From: a bacterium
GTDB lineage: Bacteria > JAHJDO01
Assembly (NCBI GenBank): GCA_018812485.1
Contig: JAHJDO010000017.1
Location: 1-42,350, forward strand
Length of the DNA stretch: 42,350 bases
Direction: 5' to 3'
A model generated the notes under the pieces. That model made no database searches, was not told where the DNA came from, and was given only the letters and a program-made list of their open reading frames with translations. How positions within the stretch are numbered: the stretch's first letter is position 1; each line of letters begins with the position of its first letter. The position numbers and the translations under genes were made by a program. Shown in pieces: positions 10,301 through 17,865 of the stretch.

Positions 10301-10437
10301 ATAAAAAATTCATAAATACCCTTATCCTTCATATCTATAAGCTGCCGATACATCTCGTCTTTACGCATATTGCCGGTCCATGCCCACCAGGGGACAGGAT
10401 AATATTCTTTAGGAGGTTTCTCAAAATCTTTTATCAT
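7363..10437 (-). CDS. GH106-like glycoside hydrolase (putative alpha-L-rhamnosidase)
   Basis: A protein of about 1024 aa without a signal peptide. The start has the VPWWAWTG segment, then FFIFAIYGLEYP and KVWIYDDLNWPSGSAGG, which recall the N-terminal barrel of the GH106 alpha-L-rhamnosidase group. A GATase-like middle region (about 540-640) is followed by C-terminal beta-sandwich domains of the GH2 sugar-binding type (TYSLKTI, IYRQKVKI, VNGQKVGIRPWRPYVFNI). The open frame begins 18 bases earlier with TTG (10455), but the ATG at 10437 has GGAAGTGG at good spacing and is preferred. The cytoplasmic location implies that its substrates are imported oligosaccharides. Rhamnulokinase follows directly. 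The family call rests on recall of motifs, not an alignment; the exact bond cut is unknown. Confidence 0.65.
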   Translation of the reverse strand: MIKDFEKPPKEYYPVPWWAWTGNMRKDEMYRQLIDMKDKGIYEFFIFAIYGLEYPIFLKKSWWEMVEFTLKTCRKLGMKVWIYDDLNWPSGSAGGWLLRDHPECRAWILDCQITKIRSGESYKCDSSKIPVFNEFRGDNGQRHPVELSDGQIWTNTTGTNGDLIFIERVPFEKVLLNCIGTVWAWGQRGYCDLLSRSAVQEWMNYIHKEYWRKFSTYFDSTLKGFFFDEPYAHPSNGHSAPWTPKLFEDFKKRYGYNLCAHLGKLFFDDPGFMRVRYDYWRLIAEYFGLNFSKQISDWCKEKKVLSTGHCVNEEQQSQQRQVACNGDIYQILKWMQVPGIDLLRRQTSFRKWTDGQDISGLQSLILTAKRASSTARYSGARRVMCEAFGVRSWNATMAEQKIINDWLAAMGINLINDNSLVYTISDFRKRAISGKHFTQPWWKYYRAYSEYCARISLFASTGYIDTEVAVLFPTATNIIMTPMDNRKDIPKEGKLVEVMNAVSESLVREHIDFEFLFEEIVSGAVIKNGKLKVPHAEFKVVILPKMHVMDEKVYEKLSEFADSGGIVISVDSGPEWIISPNSRNGNAQHFKDKGRFRFIGYKNKEDRAAFSKRLIDTIVRLWRLEGKGHRDIVTCMRKDGDKRMLLVANQTQEEKHLTFHHSFREITEIMDVETGRIFTAPVRRKSRDTVFDFCLGEEQSYIILLHAKKSERARPVNGLNTWIQGYKEIAVLDKTWDFSVEPMNHFLPRLWIRLDPRGKGRKEKWFQEKNSPSENREWMPVTDEKYSMAFSQEESPYYWLWGTYSLKTIKEDLCLIVDNDSYRTVYINGKVLNKSSPYSLWDQSNRKFSIAKLSHVGENYFTIRVSTSPWYSQSRGMIFDTHFTDPVVIGGMFQVIDIGKKKILGKVQSNIRSGSWTNQGYPNFAGTGIYRQKVKITSLPKIVKLVVEDAFTVVEAEVNGQKVGIRPWRPYVFNISKALQKGDNEIVLKVTNGLGNILRRYYCGKLGEKSMSGILGKVSLIQGN

Positions 10438-10487
10438 CTTTTTATCCACTTCCAACCAGCCTTTATTTTGATATTAACTTTAACCAT

Positions 10488-11462
10488 TCACCTCAAAATT
10501 TTTCGCCTAAGAAAATCTATTATTTTCAATAAATCGCCTTTTTGTTGAAGAGTATCTATGTCTGACTTTTCAAGCTCTTCAGCTATTTCAGCCATTTTCT
10601 TTATATACTTTACTGTTTGCGTAAGTGCTTTTGTCCCATCTTCCCTGTATGGATAGATATCTATTCCATACCACCCATTAAAGTTCATTTTCTCAAGCCA
10701 ATAGAAAAGTTCCAGCGTCTCCCAGAGATTAACTGTCCCCGGAAGCATATCGTGGTCCCAATCCCGGTAATTATCATTCAGATGAAGATGGAAAAGTCGT
10801 CCTGAATTTAAAGCCAAAACAGCCGATTCAGCCGGATTCTCAAGCGCCATGAGTGAATGACCAACATCAAGAGTAATTCCGACATGAGAAAGTCCTATCC
10901 TTTCGCAGATAAGGAGTGCTTTGCCAATGGTTGAGATAAAGATTCTATTACGGGGTTCTTTTATCTTATATTCAATAACAATCTTTATATCTTTCCTGTA
11001 ATTTGCAATTTCAGTGATAGACTCAATGAGATAATTCCACGCTTTGCTATAGTCAGCTTGAAAAGGGTAATCATAACCATCCTGGCCCAGCCACAACTGA
11101 ACATCTGCTCCCTCAGCCTCTACAGCTGCATCCATCCCTCTTTTAACAAGAGATACAGCTTCCTTTCTGATTTTCTTATCCAGGGCTGAAAGTGAGCCAA
11201 ACTTCCAATGTCTATCGCTATACATATCAATTTCCGTCATTCCTAATTGAAGTCCTACCTTTTTTAATAGTTTCTTCAGTTTTACTGGGTCTCTATACTG
11301 GGTAGGGTAATCAAGGGCTACGCCTGTAATTCCTTCAACTTTAGCAAGCATCTCAAGTTGTCTTTCAAAGCTTATTTGCTCTCGATAACCTTTTTTAACA
11401 AAACGATCACTACAGGAAGAAAAAGCAGTAGTCCCCGTATCTATCTTTAACTTATTTCCCAT
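10488..11462 (-). CDS. Xylose isomerase-like TIM barrel, probable L-rhamnose isomerase (RhaI-like), copy 1
   Basis: A 324-aa sugar isomerase-fold protein. From the preferred ATG at 11462 (GGGAG 8 bases upstream; a further ATG at 11477 is less likely because that GGGAG lies inside it), putative metal ligands are Glu164, Asp199, His202, His225 or His227, Asp236, Asp238 and Asp268. The spacing Glu-34-Asp-2-His and the HLNDNYRDWDHD segment recall RhaI-type L-rhamnose isomerases (Pseudomonas stutzeri type) more than tagatose epimerases, where the last ligand is Glu. It is shorter than those roughly 430-aa enzymes. A paralogue at 27586-28575 aligns without gaps across this region. Position beside the rhamnosidase and rhamnulokinase genes suggests rhamnose to rhamnulose, but another sugar or sugar acid is possible. 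Confidence 0.6.
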   Translation of the reverse strand: MGNKLKIDTGTTAFSSCSDRFVKKGYREQISFERQLEMLAKVEGITGVALDYPTQYRDPVKLKKLLKKVGLQLGMTEIDMYSDRHWKFGSLSALDKKIRKEAVSLVKRGMDAAVEAEGADVQLWLGQDGYDYPFQADYSKAWNYLIESITEIANYRKDIKIVIEYKIKEPRNRIFISTIGKALLICERIGLSHVGITLDVGHSLMALENPAESAVLALNSGRLFHLHLNDNYRDWDHDMLPGTVNLWETLELFYWLEKMNFNGWYGIDIYPYREDGTKALTQTVKYIKKMAEIAEELEKSDIDTLQQKGDLLKIIDFLRRKILR

Positions 11463-11483
11463 CTTAATATCTCCCATAATTTT

Positions 11484-13418
11484 TCACTCAATATCTATCC
11501 AAACAGGAGAAGACCATCCCCTCTCCCAATCTGCTTGAATTACCCTTACGTAATAATAAACAAAGGAATGATCTTTTGCATTAATTGCAATAGAGTTAAG
11601 ATTGCTGTTATCCTCAAATTCAAACTCACATACATATTCATCTTTTTTAGGAACAAATGTTTTGAAATCTTCTCCATTTCTGACCAGAATTATTCTTTCT
11701 ATTCTGTTTGTTCCCGCAGTAAATATCTTAATATTCCTGACTTCTTTTTCTTTAAGATTAAATTCTTCACCCATTTTATGTCCATTTATAGAAAAATCTA
11801 TTATCATCCTCACACCTGTTGTGGCATAGCACCGTCTTGCCTGCAGTGCCTGAAAAACAGATCCTCTGGTAAGCTCTTCCGCATATACACACGCAAGACC
11901 ACTGTTGGCATAGCAAAGCTGTGGGGGCTGTTCCTGAATAATACTTCCCGGCATGCCGAAATGTGTATCGCTTGATCCTATAAATCCTGTACGAAAACCC
12001 AACCTTAAGGCATCCTGGACAAAATGTCCTTTGCTATAATCTGCAATTGCTCGAAAATTACCTTCATATTCTGAAACTCCCCATTTTGAACATATTTCTA
12101 CTAATCTTATATCATCTGTAGGAATTTTCTCCCAGTTTGTATATGCGCCAGTATATGCAGGGGCGCTTGAATGATGAGGAATAACTAAAACATCTTTATT
12201 TTTTAACGATGAGAGGAGACGCTCAGGTGAACAAGTTTTAGGATTTGAGGGTCTTAACAAAGGCGCCTTGTCTGCCGAATAATAACTATTTAAATCCCCA
12301 AAAGATTCAGATTTGAGTTCATTGCAATTTGGACAACCAACTTTACATTCTTCTCTTCTTCTTTGCCATTCTTGTCCCAAAAAGGTAATAAACTCATTTG
12401 GTTTATTATAATAATTAGTTTTCTCTTGAATTATCTGCCAATCTTCATCGGTGAGAGGGTTTTTATCTCGATAGGAAGGAGGTTCTGGTTTTGAAGAATA
12501 TCCGGTAACAGGCCAATTTATCATACAAGCTGTAGCGCAAAAATCTAATTTTGATACATCCTTACCATAACGAAAATACTCATCAATACCCAACACTCCA
12601 TGGGAAAAACGAACTTTTCCATGAATATCTCCAAAATATAAATAGTATTTATTATTATCAATATAAACAGGATTACTGGTAGCTTTAAAATTTCTTTTTT
12701 TATCTTCCGCTTTAAAATAATGAACTCCCTTTTTATTTATGGGTAACTTTATTTCTTTTTTACCTTTATCAGAAAGAGTAAATTTTAATTTGTGATTATA
12801 ACCAAAATCACTCTTTAATTCTATTTCCCACAAATATTCAGATGCTATGTTGTTCCATCGGTCAAGAGCTTGTATACTTAAATTTATTGGTTTATTTAGA
12901 TCTTGCTTTGAAGTCGCTATTATCTTGAGTTTTTCAGGATGTCCTGAAATTATATTTATAGAGGCGCCGGCATCCAGATATTCTATCTTCCCATCGATTT
13001 TAAACCTAACAAAAAAATTTATCCTTATAGGAAAAGGCAATGTGCTCATATGAAAAGGCGCCCAGGTTTCAGGCTTATGAATTACCAGTAAAACAACATC
13101 TCCTTTTTCTAACTTCCCTTCTATTACTGTAATGGCAATACCATGAGTTTGACTATGTAAATACTGGCTATAGTTTTCCCAGCAGGGTTCAACTTTAATC
13201 TTAGCAGAAGCATTGGTGGAAGATTCTATAAAACCAGGTAGTTCACTATCTTTTGTTTGAGTCTTTATGAACCTATTTTCGCGCCATTCTATAATAAACG
13301 TCTCAGAGGAAAGAATGCTTTGCTCGCCAACTTTATATTGCAGTTTTATATCAAACGTTTCACCCACCTGAACATTTCTTTCAGGCCATACTTTCAATGT
13401 TCCTAATGTTTTATCCAT
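11484..13418 (-). CDS. DUF3604 family protein with PHP-like fold
   Basis: A 644-aa protein. Residues 1-250 form beta-rich domains and the rest matches DUF3604, a metal-dependent, PHP-related domain. Putative metal-site motifs are GDIHGK (Asp264, His266), VIPHHSS (His415, His416) and GSSDTHFG (Asp484, His486). Four cysteines in the CKVGCPNCNEL segment (about 357-367) may add a metal site. No signal peptide was seen. The reaction is unknown for the family; members often sit in sugar or sulfated-compound degradation clusters. GGAGAG before the ATG supports the start. It lies 6 bases from the isomerase ORF boundary and 19 bases after the truncated GNAT. Confidence 0.75.
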   Translation of the reverse strand: MDKTLGTLKVWPERNVQVGETFDIKLQYKVGEQSILSSETFIIEWRENRFIKTQTKDSELPGFIESSTNASAKIKVEPCWENYSQYLHSQTHGIAITVIEGKLEKGDVVLLVIHKPETWAPFHMSTLPFPIRINFFVRFKIDGKIEYLDAGASINIISGHPEKLKIIATSKQDLNKPINLSIQALDRWNNIASEYLWEIELKSDFGYNHKLKFTLSDKGKKEIKLPINKKGVHYFKAEDKKRNFKATSNPVYIDNNKYYLYFGDIHGKVRFSHGVLGIDEYFRYGKDVSKLDFCATACMINWPVTGYSSKPEPPSYRDKNPLTDEDWQIIQEKTNYYNKPNEFITFLGQEWQRRREECKVGCPNCNELKSESFGDLNSYYSADKAPLLRPSNPKTCSPERLLSSLKNKDVLVIPHHSSAPAYTGAYTNWEKIPTDDIRLVEICSKWGVSEYEGNFRAIADYSKGHFVQDALRLGFRTGFIGSSDTHFGMPGSIIQEQPPQLCYANSGLACVYAEELTRGSVFQALQARRCYATTGVRMIIDFSINGHKMGEEFNLKEKEVRNIKIFTAGTNRIERIILVRNGEDFKTFVPKKDEYVCEFEFEDNSNLNSIAINAKDHSFVYYYVRVIQADWERGWSSPVWIDIE

Positions 13419-13437
13419 TTTTTCTCTCCGTTATATT

Positions 13438-13773
13438 TTATCTATATAGCGGTTTAATATGAGATGATTCTTCATTACAAGTTGTATAATCATGCGTGTA
13501 ACTGCCTTCAGATTTTGCGCTGTGACCATAACCACAAAGCATATCATCAACAATGACAAATATAGTAATCTTCCGTTTGTCTTTGACATCAGATAACGCT
13601 TTGATTAAATCTTCACGTCCCTTTTCTTCATTATAATTAAATCGTCCACACATTACTTTCTCTTCTGAAAGTATCTTATGCATTTTAATGAAATCCGACA
13701 GATCATCCAACCTGGGATAACGAAAAACAACCTGCTTGCCCTTTGCTTCAAATCCCTTCAAAATCTGACACAT
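13438..13773 (-). pseudogene. Truncated GNAT acetyltransferase fragment
   Basis: A frame of 111 aa whose first 85 residues resemble the N-terminal half of a GNAT N-acetyltransferase: VVFRYPRLDDLSDFIKMH, a helical stretch, then ITIFVIVDDMLCGYGH, the strand where GNATs have their VAEDGxxVG segment. The acetyl-CoA loop (Q/R-x-x-G-x-G/A) that should follow is absent, and the last 25 residues look unrelated. The DUF3604 gene begins only 19 bases downstream, so the rest has been deleted. The ATG at 13773, preceded by AAGGAG, overlaps the amidohydrolase 3' end by 26 bases; an ATG at 13806 is possible but has no ribosome site. It could be a small protein with another role, but a decayed gene is more likely. 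Confidence 0.5.
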
Positions 13774-14545
13774 CCTTCTTCTCTCCTTTCCATAGATTGA
13801 CAGCATTTAGCCCTAAAATCTTTTCTTTATCCTTATCGGTTATTTTGGCTTGAAAAATACGACCCAAGTTTGCTCTCGGATCAATCCAGGTAAGGTCTGA
13901 GCCAAAGAGTATCTTTTTACTTCCAACCTCTTTTACCAAGTGTTCAATTAATCCAAAAGAGAAACTGTCTCCGGCCAAATCGAGATAAACATTCTTGTAT
14001 TTCTTAGCCAATGTTATCGCCTGAAGATGACCGTGATAGCGACCACCGCTATGCGCTAAAATAAGCCTTAATTTTGGATATTTATCTAAAACCTGACTAA
14101 AGAGATGAGGCTGGGAAAAAGATTGTCTGGGATTATTTACATCTCTTTCCCAGCTATGAGTTAAAACCGGTAGAGAAAAATTTTCTGCATACTTCCAGAG
14201 AGGGACATATTCATCTACATGGGGAAAAGATTGATGAAATGCTGGATGTATCTTAATCCCTATAAATCTTTTATCATCCCTGTGCTTTTTCATCCAGTAC
14301 AGGCTTTCTTTAATCAGATTGGGATTATAAACAAAATATCCGTATATCCGTTTTTTCCCTTCGTCGAACGCCTTAAGCGTCTCTTTGTAGCCGTAACCAA
14401 ATTCTCCTCCCAGACAGGCCAGATGGCTTGAACAAATTTTATCAATGCCGAGCTTATCCATAATATAAAGTATTTTTTTTATACTTACATCTGGATAATA
14501 AAAATTGGCATCTTTACCTAGATGAGTATGGACATCTATAATCAT
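13748..14545 (-). CDS. Amidohydrolase (COG2159-like) with complete metal site
   Basis: A 265-aa amidohydrolase-fold protein. Metal and catalytic residues visible are the N-terminal H-x-H (His6, His8 in DVHTHLG), His100 in KIHP, His130, His165 in LAHSGG and Asp217 in FGSDLTW. Relatives are decarboxylases, hydrolases and lactonases. The ATG overlaps the stop of the previous gene as TAATG. That gene encodes a related fold lacking H-x-H, and the pair corresponds in order to the two halves of the fused protein at 17866-19482. The substrate could be a sugar lactone or an acyl or aromatic decoration of a glycoside; this is inference. Confidence 0.75.
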   Translation of the reverse strand: MIIDVHTHLGKDANFYYPDVSIKKILYIMDKLGIDKICSSHLACLGGEFGYGYKETLKAFDEGKKRIYGYFVYNPNLIKESLYWMKKHRDDKRFIGIKIHPAFHQSFPHVDEYVPLWKYAENFSLPVLTHSWERDVNNPRQSFSQPHLFSQVLDKYPKLRLILAHSGGRYHGHLQAITLAKKYKNVYLDLAGDSFSFGLIEHLVKEVGSKKILFGSDLTWIDPRANLGRIFQAKITDKDKEKILGLNAVNLWKGEKKDVSDFEGI

Positions 14546-15342
14546 TATCTTTTAATCCCGTTAATAAGGCTCTCTAAATTTACATGTGCTATCTTTTTTT
14601 TATCTTCCCATGAAAACTCACCTTCAGCTACCATCATCATGGATATATCTGGATCATTTAAGGGGAAATTAGTCCCAAAAATTAGTCGCTCAGCCCCAAA
14701 ACGTTTTACAACGTCATCAAGACCGAGATAAGAAATAAGATTGTGAGTTCCAAGATGCAAATTTTTAAATTTAGCTAAGAGGGGAAAATAATTGCGCGCT
14801 TCAAGAAACTCATGATGCCCAATTCCCTCAGCTATGATAGGTAATTCTGAATATCTGTGACATGTCTCATAAATTCCTTGCCAGCCGACCTGTCCTATCC
14901 ATAAAAAGAGAGGAATTCGCCTTGCCTCTAATTCTTTAAGGATTGGGGCAAGCAACCAATCTTTAAAAAGATAACGGTTTGATTTTGGAAGAAGTCTGAC
15001 GCTTACCATCCCCTTAGATAAAGCCTTATCTAAATAGTCTTTTTTTATCTCCCCACAACCAGGTGGAGGCAAAATAAAACTCGCCTGAAGAGATTTTTGT
15101 CCTTTAAGTTTCTTAAGAAGGATTTCGTTGCCTATTATAGGATTATAAGTAGTAGTCATAATATGACTAACGATACCTTTTTTGATACCATAATAGTCCA
15201 TCTCTTTAACTAGTTCCGCTATTCTATCTACGCGTTGGAAACGCCCTTCAGGAGAAGTCCCTAACCAAAGACTACTATCATAGAATTGGAGCTTCTTAAT
15301 CTTTTCTCGATATTTTTTTACTAATCCCTTGATATTTGCCAT
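14545..15342 (-). CDS. Amidohydrolase-like protein lacking metal ligands (pseudo-enzyme subunit)
   Basis: About 265 aa from the ATG at 15342. It has the overall pattern of the amidohydrolase fold (AELVKEMDYYGIKKGIVSH, SVRLLPKSNRYLF, and the last barrel block FGAERLIFGTNFPL), but the N-terminal H-x-H is replaced by FYDSSLWLG and the final catalytic Asp by Asn in GTNFP. It is therefore predicted to be inactive or to use a different chemistry. The protein matches the N-terminal half of the 538-aa fusion, which has lost the same residues. A longer reading from a TTG at 15381 is possible; the GGAG is 15 bases from the ATG, so the start is uncertain. The 3' end overlaps the active amidohydrolase. 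Confidence 0.65.
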   Translation of the reverse strand: MANIKGLVKKYREKIKKLQFYDSSLWLGTSPEGRFQRVDRIAELVKEMDYYGIKKGIVSHIMTTTYNPIIGNEILLKKLKGQKSLQASFILPPPGCGEIKKDYLDKALSKGMVSVRLLPKSNRYLFKDWLLAPILKELEARRIPLFLWIGQVGWQGIYETCHRYSELPIIAEGIGHHEFLEARNYFPLLAKFKNLHLGTHNLISYLGLDDVVKRFGAERLIFGTNFPLNDPDISMMMVAEGEFSWEDKKKIAHVNLESLINGIKR

Positions 15343-15361
15343 AGTGGCTGATTTATCTCCT

Positions 15362-15430
15362 CTAAGTCCTGAACTCACCAAACAATTTAAGACGAGCGTC
15401 CTTCGAAGATTTTAAAATTACACTTTTCAT
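15362..15430 (-). other. Possible 22-codon leader ORF
   Basis: In the only sizeable gap inside the large operon (15343-15480) a minus-strand ATG at 15430, with GGGAGAG 11 bases upstream, opens a frame of 22 codons (MKSVILKSSKDARLKLFGEF and two more) ending in TAG at 15362. It resembles the first residues of a zinc alcohol dehydrogenase only vaguely. It may be a gene remnant, a leader or chance. No promoter or hairpin terminator was evident in this gap. Confidence 0.2.
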
Positions 15431-15480
15431 AACTATTAAAACTCTCCCTCGTGCCTGAAAATATTTAAGAGTTGGAATGT

Positions 15481-17850
15481 TTAATTGCATCTTAAACGAG
15501 TAATACCTGTTCCTGCTATTTTCTTTGGACAACCCTTAATATCAATTTCTGCTTTCAGTCCTTTTGGGACGGTAAGTTTAATATCTATATACTTATTCTT
15601 TCTTTTCCACTCTACCTCAATGAGACCTGAAGGGGTAGGAACTTTCCCTTTTACATAATTAAGATTTAAGAACTTCGGAGAAAATTGGAATTTCCTCCAA
15701 CCAGCTGATATGGGATGTACTCCGAGAACATGTTTTGATAAAAAATATGTTGGATGTGCTGACCATCCATGACAGCATGACCAGAGAACATCATTCCCTG
15801 CATTCCAGTTTTCCCACCATGTTGTTGCGTCTTTCCTTAACATATCTCCCCATTTTCCCTTAATACAATCCACAACCTCTCTTTCTCTGCCGATTTTCAT
15901 AAGCGCCCAGATAATATAGAAATAAAAATATGGAGATGCTGTCATTATTTGTGTTTTAGGATTATAAATACCTTCCAAAATCGCTTTTTTAACTTCCTCT
16001 GTATACTTTAATCCGCTAAGAACAGCCAATGAATTTGAGTGCTGGCTGATTTGGTCTATTTGTTTGTTACTATCAGAATCAAACGCTTCTATCCAGAGAT
16101 TTTTATCCTTTGACCAGAAGTGCTTTTCTATCGCTTTTTTAAGCTTAAGGTACTGCTGAGAAAGGTTTTTAGAATCTTTCCCTATTATCTTGAATATTTT
16201 TATAGCTGTTTCCAATGCTAACAGATAAAGCATATTAAAGGTTGCAGATAAATGTTTCTTATCCAGTTTTGCCCAGTCTAAGAATAGCCAGTACCTTGGA
16301 GTAGGACCTAGTAAATATTTTTTGCCAGCATGTTTCTGAAAAAAATCGAGGATTCTAAGCATAACAGGATAGCACTCTTTCAATAATGATTTATCCCCTG
16401 TAAATAAATAGTAATTATGAATGCTGATAAACCAGATAAGATTATAATCAGGATTAATACAGCGGTACCTATCCGAAGGTGCTATTCCAAATAATAGTCC
16501 TTCAAAAGTTTGAGATTGAGCAAACTGTTTTAGCCCTCTTCTAATTAGATATGGATCCCCGAAAGTATAATAATTAACAAGACTCTGTATCATCATATCG
16601 CTCAGCCATTGAGTTTGTTCACGCCATGGACAATCAACATAAGCATCAGACATGCATTTTCTAACTGTATATTTCCCCACATCCCATATCTTATTAAGCA
16701 GTTTATCAGAACATTCAAAATCACCAATTTCTGAAACCGGATATTCAATAGAATTCAAGCCGATATATTCAATCTCTACAGGTCTTCTAACACATCTTGC
16801 TACTAATAATAGATACCTTAATCCTCTGAACGAGAAAGTTTCAAACTCCTGTATACCCTTTTTTGTAATATATCTATCCATAAAAGCTACCTTACTGCCC
16901 TTGTTTGGAGGATGTATTAAGGGCTTACTATCCTCTATCTTCTCTGCATATACAAAATCAAATATTTCGCCACCATCTGCCTTATTTATTTTTAATTGCA
17001 GGCATCCTGACACTTCCTTTCCAAAATCTATTAACATACTGCTAAACTTATTCTCCTCATTTGGCAATATTGTTGTTACAGTTTTATTCGGTTTAAGAAC
17101 ATTCTCCTGATTTTTAAATAATATCTTCTGCGTTTTGTGCAGCTTCTCTTCATACAGCACATCAGAAAGTTTAGAGCTGTCTAGATAATCCTTATGATTT
17201 TTCCCAATATATTGAGCTACAATTTGTTTTGCATTTACTGTGCATTCCCTAAGCATGGGAATCCCTCTTTCCTCCATTGATTCCCATGGCAGAGTATAAA
17301 TAGGACCAACAATTGTTGCATTTTCCCAGTTGTCATCATTAAAATTTGCTTTATTCCAGCTTATCTCTTCCAGTCTTGAGTCAAAAACTTCCTGAAAGCC
17401 TGTTTGAACTGAGGTTCTCTTGGTATTTCTCTTATATGCATTAACATCTTTAACCTTCCAGCTGGAATCAGTGTCAATATTGATGCAACTTCCATTTTTA
17501 AGTAAAATATCCCCATCCACTATAAAACCAGCTCTCCATCTATGAATATAGCTAAATGTAGATTCTCCATATTGATGAACCATAATAGCCATAACATTCT
17601 TGCCGATTTTCAAATATGGCAGGATATTCACAGTATCAAATGACTGTTTCCATGGATAGCATCTGGCAGGACCTCTCGATACATATCTGCCATTGATCCA
17701 CAGCTTATACCTTGAATCCGCTGATACTCTAATAACAATTTTTTCTACATTAGTTGGAATATTGAACTGCTTACGGCCATATAAATACTTATTTCTAATA
17801 TCATAAGCTTCATTAGCCCATACCCATTTTGCAGACCATTCCTTTTGCAT
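15481..17850 (-). CDS. GH78 alpha-L-rhamnosidase
   Basis: A 789-aa inverting alpha-L-rhamnosidase of family GH78, with no signal peptide and so cytoplasmic. N-terminal beta-sandwich domains (YKLWINGRYVSRGPARCYPW) precede the (alpha/alpha)6 barrel. The barrel shows DCPWREQTQWLSD: Asp406, Glu411 (general acid region), Trp415 and Asp418, the conserved GH78 substrate cluster. TTWWENWNAG gives Glu680, the likely general base, followed by HGWSAHPTYFLSKHVLGV, the usual C-terminal block. It removes terminal rhamnose from glycosides or oligosaccharides. It follows the double amidohydrolase by 15 bases. The final codons are duplicated at 7327-7347. Confidence 0.9.
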   Translation of the reverse strand: MQKEWSAKWVWANEAYDIRNKYLYGRKQFNIPTNVEKIVIRVSADSRYKLWINGRYVSRGPARCYPWKQSFDTVNILPYLKIGKNVMAIMVHQYGESTFSYIHRWRAGFIVDGDILLKNGSCINIDTDSSWKVKDVNAYKRNTKRTSVQTGFQEVFDSRLEEISWNKANFNDDNWENATIVGPIYTLPWESMEERGIPMLRECTVNAKQIVAQYIGKNHKDYLDSSKLSDVLYEEKLHKTQKILFKNQENVLKPNKTVTTILPNEENKFSSMLIDFGKEVSGCLQLKINKADGGEIFDFVYAEKIEDSKPLIHPPNKGSKVAFMDRYITKKGIQEFETFSFRGLRYLLLVARCVRRPVEIEYIGLNSIEYPVSEIGDFECSDKLLNKIWDVGKYTVRKCMSDAYVDCPWREQTQWLSDMMIQSLVNYYTFGDPYLIRRGLKQFAQSQTFEGLLFGIAPSDRYRCINPDYNLIWFISIHNYYLFTGDKSLLKECYPVMLRILDFFQKHAGKKYLLGPTPRYWLFLDWAKLDKKHLSATFNMLYLLALETAIKIFKIIGKDSKNLSQQYLKLKKAIEKHFWSKDKNLWIEAFDSDSNKQIDQISQHSNSLAVLSGLKYTEEVKKAILEGIYNPKTQIMTASPYFYFYIIWALMKIGREREVVDCIKGKWGDMLRKDATTWWENWNAGNDVLWSCCHGWSAHPTYFLSKHVLGVHPISAGWRKFQFSPKFLNLNYVKGKVPTPSGLIEVEWKRKNKYIDIKLTVPKGLKAEIDIKGCPKKIAGTGITRLRCN

Positions 17851-17865
17851 AATGTATTCTTTTAC

